Assembly: GCA_016928575.1 (NCBI GenBank)
Contig: JAFGKK010000125.1
Span: 1-43,263 of the forward strand
Direction: 5' to 3'
DNA: 43,263 nucleotides
From: Anaerolineales bacterium
GTDB taxonomy: Bacteria; Chloroflexota; Anaerolineae; Anaerolineales; RBG-16-64-43
Of the stretch, positions 34,012 through 40,740 are shown piece after piece. Both the position numbers and the translations under genes were made by a program. Under the pieces are notes generated by a model. That model did no database searches, had not been told where the DNA came from, and saw only the letters and a list, made by a program, of their open reading frames with translations. How positions within the stretch are numbered: position 1 is the stretch's first letter; each line of letters begins with the position of its first letter.

Positions 34012-36057
34012 CTATCGATACAACTCCAGGAATGTCTTTAGAATCTGCGGGTCGAAATACCTTCCCGAAAGGGATTGCAGATGCTCGATCACCCGGGAAT
34101 CCCGCCAGGCCTTGCGGTAGGGACGATCCGAGCGGAGGGCGTCCCAGTTGTCCACCACGGCGAAAATCCTGGCCGAGAGGGGGATTTGTTCTCCCGCCAG
34201 GCCGCGGGGATAACCGCTGCCGTCCCAGCGCTCGTGGTGGCAATAGGGGATGTCCAGCGACGGCCGCAGGAAGGAAATCGGCGACAGCCACTCGAAGGCG
34301 GAAACCGGATGGCGGCGCATGACTTCCCATTCTCGTTCGTCGAGCGGTCCGGGCTTCAACAGGATTCCGTCCGGGATGGCCATCTTCCCGATGTCGTGGA
34401 GCAGGCAGCCGCGCCGGGCGACGACCAATTCGGATTCCGGCATGCCCAGGGCGCGGGCCAGGCGCAGGGTGGCTTCGGTCACGCGCAAGGTGTGGCCCTC
34501 GGTCTCCCGGTCGCGCAGTTCCAGGGCCCGCGACCAGCCTTCGATGGTGGCGTCGTAGGCCAGGGTGAGTTCGAGGTTCATGCGCTGCAGGTCCTCGAAC
34601 AGCATGGCGTTGTCGATGGCGATCGCCGCTTGCTCGGCCATTGTCTCCAAATAGGAGATCCATGCCGGGTCGGGATCCAGCGGCCGCCGCGAAAACGTTT
34701 CCAGCACGCCCCGCACCTGCCCTTTGGCGATCAGCGGAGCGGCGATGTAGGACGTGAAGCCCTCCTCGGCGAGGCTTGCGGCCCGCGCCGGGTCCTCGCT
34801 CCGCGCGTCCCATTCCGAAAGGATCAGCACCCTGCGTTCCAGCGCGACCTGCCCCGCATGTCCGCGGTTGAGGTAGAGGGAAAGGTCCTTGGGAAGCGAA
34901 AACCGGAATCCGCGGCCGGCGACGTACCGCAGCATCTGAGAATTGGCTTGAAGCAGCAGGACGTCCGCGGCGTCCACCCGCAGTTGGTTGGTCAGCTCGT
35001 CGAGGATGACCATCAGGGTCACCCGCAGGTCCATGCTGGCGGTGATGGCCGCGTCGATCGTGCGCAGCGCGGCCAGCTTTTCCAATTGCTGGCGGATCTG
35101 CCGTTCCGCGGCCTTGCGGGAGGAGATGTCCCGCAGGACGAACAGCATCGCCTCGGGTTTGGTCCGGCGGCCGCCCAGAAGGGAAGCGGAAAACTCGGCG
35201 TAGAACGGCGGTCGATCGACGGGCGAAAGTCGGATTTCCGCCGCCTCCACGCGTTCCGTGCAGACCAGGGCGTCAAGTATCCGGCGGACCGATTCGGCTT
35301 GGTCGGGGGTGAAATCCTCCAGCAAAGGCCGGCCTTCCAATTCACCGATCGATTTCACGCCCAACAGGCGGAGCGCCTGCGGATTGGTCATGCGGATCTT
35401 GGTTTCCAGGTCGGTCACCACGATCGCGTCGGGGGAGGTCTCGATCAGCGTGCGGTAGAGGGTTTCGCTTTCCCGCAGCGCTTCCTCGGCCGACACTCGT
35501 GCCTTCCGGATCTGCGCCTCGCGGATCTCACGTTCCACGACCGGCACAAGGCGGGAAAGGTTTTCCTTGCGCAGGTAATCGTTCGCGCCGGCTTTCATTA
35601 TGGCGACGGCGTGATCCTCCCCGATGCTGCCGGACACGAGGATGAAGGGAATGTCGGCGCCGCGGCTGCGGATCACCGCGAGGGCTTGCGGGGCGCTGAA
35701 TTTCGGCATCGAGTGGTCCGAAAGCATCACGTCCCAGGTTTGGGAGTCCAGAGCCCGCGCCAGGGCTTCCGCCGTCTCGACCCGTTCGGATTGGACCGCA
35801 TATCCTCCAAGCTCCAATTCGCGGACCATCAACACGGCGTCGTCATCCAGGTCCTCAACGATCAGAACCCGCAGGGGAGGGAGCTGGGTTTTTGGTCTTG
35901 CTTGCGGATAGGTTGGTGGGGGGGCAGGGGGGACCCGGACTTGAGGCGTTTTCCTCCGATCCTTCCGCTCGGGCGCACGGGATTTTCGACTCAAGCGGAC
36001 TTGCTTTTCCCGCCGAGCAGGCGATGGGGAGGCTTCGCGTCGGGCGCCCTTGGTCAT
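34012..36057 (-). CDS. Receiver - PAS - GAF - HD-GYP phosphodiesterase
   Basis: The 681-residue protein opens with about 60 residues of basic, Pro-rich sequence, then a receiver (62-185, Glu68/Asp69, phospho-acceptor Asp114 in LSDHSMP), a PAS domain (about 205-325, TSPDAIVVTDLETKIRMTNP), a GAF domain (about 330-490) and an HD-GYP domain (about 500-681) with HTLRVTEAT, HDIGK (His554, Asp555) and HHERWDGSGYPRGL. The GAF-HD-GYP half is closely similar to the end of the giant protein 560 bp away, which points to duplication. Predicted function: cyclic di-GMP hydrolysis controlled by phosphorylation. GGAG lies 6 nt before the ATG, supporting the long N-terminus. Confidence 0.93.
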   Translation of the reverse strand: MTKGARREASPSPARREKQVRLSRKSRAPERKDRRKTPQVRVPPAPPPTYPQARPKTQLPPLRVLIVEDLDDDAVLMVRELELGGYAVQSERVETAEALARALDSQTWDVMLSDHSMPKFSAPQALAVIRSRGADIPFILVSGSIGEDHAVAIMKAGANDYLRKENLSRLVPVVEREIREAQIRKARVSAEEALRESETLYRTLIETSPDAIVVTDLETKIRMTNPQALRLLGVKSIGELEGRPLLEDFTPDQAESVRRILDALVCTERVEAAEIRLSPVDRPPFYAEFSASLLGGRRTKPEAMLFVLRDISSRKAAERQIRQQLEKLAALRTIDAAITASMDLRVTLMVILDELTNQLRVDAADVLLLQANSQMLRYVAGRGFRFSLPKDLSLYLNRGHAGQVALERRVLILSEWDARSEDPARAASLAEEGFTSYIAAPLIAKGQVRGVLETFSRRPLDPDPAWISYLETMAEQAAIAIDNAMLFEDLQRMNLELTLAYDATIEGWSRALELRDRETEGHTLRVTEATLRLARALGMPESELVVARRGCLLHDIGKMAIPDGILLKPGPLDEREWEVMRRHPVSAFEWLSPISFLRPSLDIPYCHHERWDGSGYPRGLAGEQIPLSARIFAVVDNWDALRSDRPYRKAWRDSRVIEHLQSLSGRYFDPQILKTFLELYR

Positions 36058-36120
36058 GGCTTTCTCCGGGCTTTCCGTACAATGCGGATTATGTCGATTC
36101 TACCCCAAGTCGCTGTGCCG

Positions 36121-37125
36121 TCATTGGAACACCGCGGCATTGGGCGAGGCGCAGACCTTCTCCAGCCGCTCCCGCACACCGGGAACGGTTTCGGGAAGCG
36201 AATCGATATCGCAGAACTCCACCCGGTCGATTTCCTGCCCGTCCGGGCGCATTTGCCCGGAACGGATCCGGCTTTCGAACAGGGTGGCCACCGGATACAG
36301 AATGTCCCCGCCGGGAAAGACGACGTGATGTCCGCCGAACACGCCGCGGATCCGAAGCGGTTCTATCCGCAGCCCCGTTTCCTCTTCGGTTTCGCGGATG
36401 ACCGTTTCGGCCAGGTTTTCTCCAAGCTCCAGAAGGCCTCCGGGGAAGGCCCAGCGGCCGCTGTCGGAGCGGCGCACCAAAAGGATCCCGCCGCGTTCGT
36501 TGCGAACCAGCGCGGCGGCTCCCGGCAATACCAGCGGGGCGGAGCCGATCCGGCTTCTCAGGAAAGACCAGGTCGGGATGCGGCTCGGCGGGGTTCCGCC
36601 GGCGGCTTTTTCCGGCACGCCGCCCTCTGCGGAATCCGGTGGGTCGAAAAAGGGGGCTTCCGCGCCGCCGACGGACAGCGCCAGCAAATACCACGGCAGG
36701 GTCTTCGGCGGAGAATCCGCGCCGAAGAATTGGACGCGCGATGATTCATCCCGCGGCTGCAGCGATCCGCCGACGATGTGGCTTTCGAAGTAGAAGGTGG
36801 TCTGCTGGACCCGGTCGCCGTTGGGGTAGAGGATGTTGTGCGCCGGTCCGGAGAGTACGGCGGTCAGGCGCACCGGCTCCACCCGCAGTCCCGTCTCCTC
36901 GAAGGCCTCCCGCCGCGCGCATTCGGCGGGGCTTTCGCCCGCCTCCAGGATTCCCCCCGGCAACCCCCAGAGGTTGAAGTCGGGCCGGTGATGAAACAGA
37001 ATCCGGCCGTCTTTGTCGCGCAAAATCACGGTGCTGTAGACCAGTGGAATCAACGCCGGACCGACTTTTTGGCGCAGGGAGGATAGGTAGTCCGCGGCGA
37101 CTCGGCGACTCAGCCCGTCTTCCAT
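36121..37125 (-). CDS. Tandem NUDIX hydrolase (two NUDIX domains)
   Basis: The 334-residue protein holds two NUDIX domains. The first box is GGILEAGESPAECARREAFE followed by ETGL (about residues 57-80). The second is GGLLELGENLAETVIRETEE followed by ETGL (about 228-251). Both satisfy GX5EX7REUXEEXGU. A 25-residue N-terminal helix (SRRVAADYLSSLRQKVGPAL) and a linker of about 60 residues join the parts. NUDIX enzymes cleave nucleoside diphosphates linked to another group; the substrate is unknown. It is the first gene of a probable five-gene run with the HD-GYP proteins (63 bp gap). AAGGA lies 10 nt before the ATG. Confidence 0.9.
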   Translation of the reverse strand: MEDGLSRRVAADYLSSLRQKVGPALIPLVYSTVILRDKDGRILFHHRPDFNLWGLPGGILEAGESPAECARREAFEETGLRVEPVRLTAVLSGPAHNILYPNGDRVQQTTFYFESHIVGGSLQPRDESSRVQFFGADSPPKTLPWYLLALSVGGAEAPFFDPPDSAEGGVPEKAAGGTPPSRIPTWSFLRSRIGSAPLVLPGAAALVRNERGGILLVRRSDSGRWAFPGGLLELGENLAETVIRETEEETGLRIEPLRIRGVFGGHHVVFPGGDILYPVATLFESRIRSGQMRPDGQEIDRVEFCDIDSLPETVPGVRERLEKVCASPNAAVFQ

Positions 37126-37233
37126 CCTTTGGATGTCCTTTTCTTATAATACCAATCTTTGGGATTTCCGCCGCCCGCCGGGGGAGCGGCGCCGGCGAGC
37201 CCGGCGGGGTTTGACGGGAGACTCTCCGGCGGC

Positions 37234-37263
37234 TTGACAACCGATCATTTGATATGAGATACT
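37234..37263 (+). promoter_or_regulatory. Promoter of the mini transcription unit
   Basis: Perfect -35 TTGACA (37234-37239), 18-bp spacer, and -10 GATACT (37258-37263; AGATAC at 17 bp is the alternative). The predicted start is near 37270, 50 nt before the short ORF. Confidence 0.65.
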
Positions 37264-37279
37264 CAATCCGCAACGGTTG

Positions 37280-37316
37280 CTCCTCCTTCCGTCTGCTATT
37301 CTACAGAAAGGAGGAG
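37280..37316 (+). promoter_or_regulatory. Hairpin that pairs with the Shine-Dalgarno sequence of the short ORF
   Basis: CTCCTCCTT (37280-37288) pairs perfectly with AAGGAGGAG (37308-37316). TCTG (37292-37295) continues the stem with CAGA (37304-37307), leaving a 3-nt bulge and an 8-nt loop. The right arm is the ribosome-binding site of the ORF starting at 37320, so folding should block translation. Confidence 0.75.
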
Positions 37317-37319
37317 GTG

Positions 37320-37376
37320 ATGCCCAAGATGAGTACTTATGGCAAATCTTGCGCTGCGGCATCCCTCCTCTCGTGA
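37320..37376 (+). CDS. 18-codon short ORF with an exceptionally strong ribosome-binding site
   Basis: The predicted peptide is MPKMSTYGKSCAAASLLS. The preceding AGAAAGGAGGAGGTG matches nearly the whole anti-SD end of 16S rRNA, with AAGGAGG 5 nt from the ATG. Promoter, ribosome-binding site and terminator surround it in the proper order, so translation is plausible, but the peptide resembles nothing I recognise. It is not hydrophobic enough for a membrane toxin and has no run of one amino acid as in classical attenuator leaders. It has one Cys and one Tyr. Codons 11-14 lie in the left arm of the downstream 12-bp inverted repeat, so translating ribosomes would disrupt that stem. It could be a leader peptide, a modified-peptide precursor or a small RNA with incidental coding. 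Confidence 0.5.
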   Translation: MPKMSTYGKSCAAASLLS

Positions 37377-37403
37377 AATTCTGAGAATCGGTGCCGCAGC
37401 GCA
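37350..37403 (+). promoter_or_regulatory. 12-bp inverted repeat overlapping the end of the short ORF
   Basis: TGCGCTGCGGCA (37350-37361) pairs perfectly with TGCCGCAGCGCA (37392-37403) around 30 nt that contain the ORF stop codon. It would form a second strong RNA stem just before the terminator. Confidence 0.75.
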
Positions 37404-37406
37404 GCG

Positions 37407-37434
37407 AAGGCCGCCCGCAAGGGCGGCCTTTTGC
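37407..37434 (+). terminator. Intrinsic terminator of the mini transcription unit
   Basis: AAGGCCGCCC (37407-37416) pairs with GGGCGGCCTT (37421-37430) around a GCAA tetraloop, ending in four T's (37429-37432). The polarity fits the plus strand only. Confidence 0.8.
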
Positions 37435-37450
37435 GTTAAAACTCAAAAGC

Positions 37451-37545
37451 ACACGAAGAATACCTGAAGGGACACGAAATGAAAGGCTGCCTTCGAGTAT
37501 CTTCAGGTTCTCCCCGGCCTACCCCAACCGGGACAGGCTTCGTGT
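37451..37545. repeat. Nested inverted repeat between the mini unit and hsdS
   Basis: ACACGAAG (37451-37458) pairs with CTTCGTGT (37538-37545), and ACCTGAAG (37462-37469) with CTTCAGGT (37501-37508). T-runs lie outside on both strands (TTTTTT at 37545-37550 on plus; TTTT just left of 37451 on minus). It may serve as a two-way terminator for the convergent units, or be a dispersed cacgaag-type intergenic repeat. Confidence 0.45.
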
Positions 37546-37624
37546 TTTTTCGTGGACTCAATACCCGAAGCAGATCCCCAATCCGCGCGCGGTCGTCACG
37601 CCCTCGTCGGCCGGGCAGAAACAT

Positions 37625-39283
37625 TTACTTCGCGGATGTCAGCTCCGCCACCATCGCCTCCAGCAGCTTTTCCGCCAGCTCGCGCGAAGCGTTGAGTTGC
37701 GTTTCGTATTGATCCACCAGCGCCATGAGCTGATCCAGCTTGGAGATAATCCGGTGCTGTTCGGCGAGAGGTGGAAGAGGAAATGGTAATTCACGGAGAA
37801 CACTAAGGCTAATAAAGGGTTGTGCCCCACCTTTTGTTCGTTCAGAAAATAGTTGGTCTTTAATCAATAGCAAGTAGAAAAATAAATACCGTGAAGTAAT
37901 ATCAACGGGCCTATTCAATATCGCCACATTTTTAAATGCAAACTCATATTCAACATCAATTATCGCAGGAGTTCCGCTTCCCGCACCGATATTAACGATG
38001 AGGATGTCCCCCTTTTTAGCGCGTGTTTTTGAGGCTATTTCAGTATAATTCTCTCTGGAGACAAATAGTGATGAATTGAAATCAATTCCTTCTGGTTTGA
38101 CATGTGTTGCTAAAATATAGGGTATTCCATTCTCTGTCGTTTTTGGCGTACTGTGGAAGCCGTCTGTTATATTCAACATTGCATTCCCCAAGCTTGTCCA
38201 TACCCAGGATGTCGGTATACCAAAGCTTTTTTCAATTATCTGCGGCGTGAGATTTACCTTTCGAAAGACTTTATTTTCTTCTAATAGATTTCTTTGATTC
38301 TTAATACGCAAAAGTGCCGAATTAGCCGGCTCATCCTCCGGATCCTGCCTCACCAGCTTACCCCGCACCGCCAAATCCAGGATCGCCTTGCGCAAATCAG
38401 ACGGTTCGACGGTGAAGAACTCGTGGAACAGCAGGCCGAGGTTTTCCGGGGTGGGCGCTTCGGCGAAGCGGGCCAGCGCCGCACGGGCCAGCGCCGCCTG
38501 CAACGTGTCCCGCTCCTTGAGCTGCGCCTCTAGCTTGTCGCACAGCGCCATAAGCTCGTCCACCTTGGCTACGATGCGCTTCTGCTCGGCGAGGGGAGGA
38601 ATGGGAATAGGTAGCGAAAGGAATTCACTGCGCGGAATCCCCCCGATGATCCCAGTCATTCTAGCTGCAAACTCCTCATAAAAAGTCGGGGCCTGATAAA
38701 CATAAAAGATGTATCGGTAATCAATGCCATCCCAGACCTCATTTGCCAAGAGCTTATTACCAAAGCAAATATCTCGGTCGGTGATGCCTACCTTTCGTCC
38801 AGCGCTGCCACCTTCGGCGCAAATTAAGACAGCATTCGCATGTGCTATTTTAAATCTAGCGTCACGAGGGGCAACCTTGAGTCCATTGTCGTAAATCAAT
38901 GATTCTCGGCCATAACCGACATCTTTAGTCGCAATAAAGGGAAGTCCGTCGTTAACCTTAGCGAGCTCGGCTTTACCGCTCTCATTAACACTATTGCCAT
39001 TGAATATCCGACCAGTATTGCCAAGCCTTGTCCAAGCCCACCTCGGCGGAATCTGAAAGTAGGCATCATCGTTAACCGGAGGAAGGAGCATGTAGTTCCG
39101 AACCTGCCTGGCTTGAACACTTGAAATTCGCTTAAGCAATTCGCTTGCATGTTCGTCGTTATCGTTCTGCGAAACTATCTTGCCGCGGATTGCCGAATCG
39201 AAGATGAGCTTCCGCATCTTCGCCACCGCATCCGGCGTATCGGCAAGCTGTTCGAAATTATCAAAGAATTTTGATAATTTCAT
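37625..39283 (-). CDS. hsdS: Type I restriction-modification specificity subunit HsdS
   Basis: The 552-residue DNA-recognition subunit has two target-recognition domains (about 50-215 and 325-520). Each begins with a W-x-W/R-x-x-LGN block (PRWAWTRLGNTG and PTSWVWTSLGNAM) and ends in the conserved PPLAEQKRI / PPLAEQHRI start of a long helix (ELMALCDKLEAQL and QLMALVDQYETQL). The two halves therefore set a split recognition site whose spacing depends on the helices. The DNA of both recognition domains (about 37770-38330 and 38600-39180) is clearly richer in A+T than the flanking conserved parts, a sign of exchange. Its ATG overlaps the hsdM stop by 4 bp. Confidence 0.94.
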   Translation of the reverse strand: MKLSKFFDNFEQLADTPDAVAKMRKLIFDSAIRGKIVSQNDNDEHASELLKRISSVQARQVRNYMLLPPVNDDAYFQIPPRWAWTRLGNTGRIFNGNSVNESGKAELAKVNDGLPFIATKDVGYGRESLIYDNGLKVAPRDARFKIAHANAVLICAEGGSAGRKVGITDRDICFGNKLLANEVWDGIDYRYIFYVYQAPTFYEEFAARMTGIIGGIPRSEFLSLPIPIPPLAEQKRIVAKVDELMALCDKLEAQLKERDTLQAALARAALARFAEAPTPENLGLLFHEFFTVEPSDLRKAILDLAVRGKLVRQDPEDEPANSALLRIKNQRNLLEENKVFRKVNLTPQIIEKSFGIPTSWVWTSLGNAMLNITDGFHSTPKTTENGIPYILATHVKPEGIDFNSSLFVSRENYTEIASKTRAKKGDILIVNIGAGSGTPAIIDVEYEFAFKNVAILNRPVDITSRYLFFYLLLIKDQLFSERTKGGAQPFISLSVLRELPFPLPPLAEQHRIISKLDQLMALVDQYETQLNASRELAEKLLEAMVAELTSAK

Positions 39284-40734
39284 TCTACTTTTCCGTACAC
39301 GGGTTCCAGCGACTTGTGCAATTCTTTCTTCAATGCGGCACGCGTTGCCGTTATTTGTATCAGTACACTCTCATATTTCTGCAGTATATGATCCACGTCC
39401 CCCGGCCCGTCGTCCGGATTGTTCGGGTTCTTGATATCCAGGTTGTAGTTGTTGGCCTTGATCTGCTCGGCCGGCACACGCCAGGCATGCTCGTTTTCGA
39501 TCCGGTTTTCCCACCAGGCCTTTTCGGGATCGAACTCCTCGATGCGGATCGGCTTGGTTTTGTTGTAGCTCTTCGCGCCGGGCGGATACGGATGATCGTA
39601 ATACCAGACCTCGGTGGTTGGCGCGCCCTTGGTGAAGAACAGCAGGTTGGTTCGGATGCCAGTGTAAGGGTTGAACACGCCGTTCGGCAGGCGCACGATG
39701 GTGTGCAGGTTGCACTCGGCCAGCAGCGCTTCCTTGATCCGGGTTTTTACCCCTTCGCCGAACAGCGTGCCGTCCGGCAGCACCAGCCCGGCTCGCCCGC
39801 CCGGCTTGAGCAGCCGCATCAGCAACACCAAAAACAGGTCCGCCGTCTCGCGCGTGCGGAATTCGGCCGGGAAGTTGCTCTCGATCCCGTCCTCCTCCAT
39901 TCCCCCAAAAGGGGGATTGGTGACGATCACGTCCACCCGCTCCTGCGGAGTCCAAGATGTATAGGGCCGGGCGAGGGTATTGTCATGGCGCACGTTGGAG
40001 GGCACGTCGATCTTGTGCAGCATCAGGTTGGTCATGCACAGCACGTAGGGCAGGTGCTTTTTCTCGATCCCGAAAAAGCACTCCTGGATCCTGCGCTCCT
40101 GCGCCGCGGTTTTTGCCTGCTTGCGCAGGTGCTCGATCGCACACACCAGAAAGCCGCCGGTCCCGCAGGCAGGATCCAGGATGCTTTCGCCCGGGCGCGG
40201 GTTCACCTGCTCGACGATGAACTGCGTCACCGCGCGCGGCGTGTAGAACTCGCCCGCGTTCCCCGCCGATTGCAGGTCCTTGAGAATTTTCTCGTAGATG
40301 TCGCCGAACATGTGGCGGTCGTCGGAGGCGTTGAAGTCGATGCCGTTGATCTTGTTGACCACCTGGCGCATCAGCGTGCCGTTCTTCATGTAGTTGTTGG
40401 CGTCGTCGAAGGTCATGCGGATCAGCCCGGACATCTTATCCGCGCCGCCCGGCAGCTCCTTAAGCTTGGGCAGTAGCGTGTCGTCGACGAAATCCAGCAG
40501 CGCCTTGCCGGTCATGCCCTCTTCGTCCGCCGCCCAGGAGGACCAGCGTAAATATTTCGGCAGCGGCGATTTGTAATCGCCGCGGATTTCCTTAAGCTCC
40601 TTTTCGCGGTCGTCGAGGATCTTGAGGAAGAACATCCAGCCGAGCTGCTCCAGGCGCTGCGCGTCGCCGTAGGTGCCGGCGTCCTTGCGCATGATGTCCT
40701 GGATGGATTTGATGAGGTTGGAGACGTTGGGCAT
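39280..40734 (-). CDS. hsdM: Type I restriction-modification DNA methyltransferase subunit HsdM
   Basis: This N6-adenine methyltransferase subunit forms M2S with HsdS and methylates the host's sites. The 484-residue protein has an N-terminal helical HsdM domain (MPNVSNLIKSIQDIMRKDAG...), the AdoMet motif LDPACGTGGFLV (Asp187), catalytic NPPFGG (Asn273), and the flanking segment GEFYTPRAVTQFIVEQVNP. Later blocks include RLLKPGGRAGLVLPDGTLFG and RTNLLFFTKG. The length fits the EcoEI/EcoKI range. It starts 6 bp after hsdR ends, with no obvious SD, so translation may be coupled. Confidence 0.96.
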   Translation of the reverse strand: MPNVSNLIKSIQDIMRKDAGTYGDAQRLEQLGWMFFLKILDDREKELKEIRGDYKSPLPKYLRWSSWAADEEGMTGKALLDFVDDTLLPKLKELPGGADKMSGLIRMTFDDANNYMKNGTLMRQVVNKINGIDFNASDDRHMFGDIYEKILKDLQSAGNAGEFYTPRAVTQFIVEQVNPRPGESILDPACGTGGFLVCAIEHLRKQAKTAAQERRIQECFFGIEKKHLPYVLCMTNLMLHKIDVPSNVRHDNTLARPYTSWTPQERVDVIVTNPPFGGMEEDGIESNFPAEFRTRETADLFLVLLMRLLKPGGRAGLVLPDGTLFGEGVKTRIKEALLAECNLHTIVRLPNGVFNPYTGIRTNLLFFTKGAPTTEVWYYDHPYPPGAKSYNKTKPIRIEEFDPEKAWWENRIENEHAWRVPAEQIKANNYNLDIKNPNNPDDGPGDVDHILQKYESVLIQITATRAALKKELHKSLEPVYGKVE

Positions 40735-40740
40735 AGGGGA

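Larger units (their letters stand above)
37126..37624. other. Intergenic region carrying a mini transcription unit and repeats
   Basis: Between divergent/convergent neighbours (NUDIX start at 37125, hsdS end at 37625). It contains a very GC-rich start, the promoter-hairpin-sORF-terminator unit at 37234-37434 described separately, and a nested inverted repeat at 37451-37545. No larger gene was seen. Confidence 0.7.

Noticed and set aside
34075-36744. Long plus-strand open frame (889 codons) opposite the HD-GYP and NUDIX genes
   Set aside because: It is antisense to two genes with complete catalytic motifs, has no SD, and shows the His/Asp/Gly/Arg-rich composition of a reverse-strand shadow in high-GC DNA.
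37308-37330. Complement of a 16S rRNA 3' end (AGAAAGGAGG...TGAT)
   Set aside because: It has an extra AGG and no flanking rRNA sequence. It is an extended ribosome-binding site, not an rRNA fragment.
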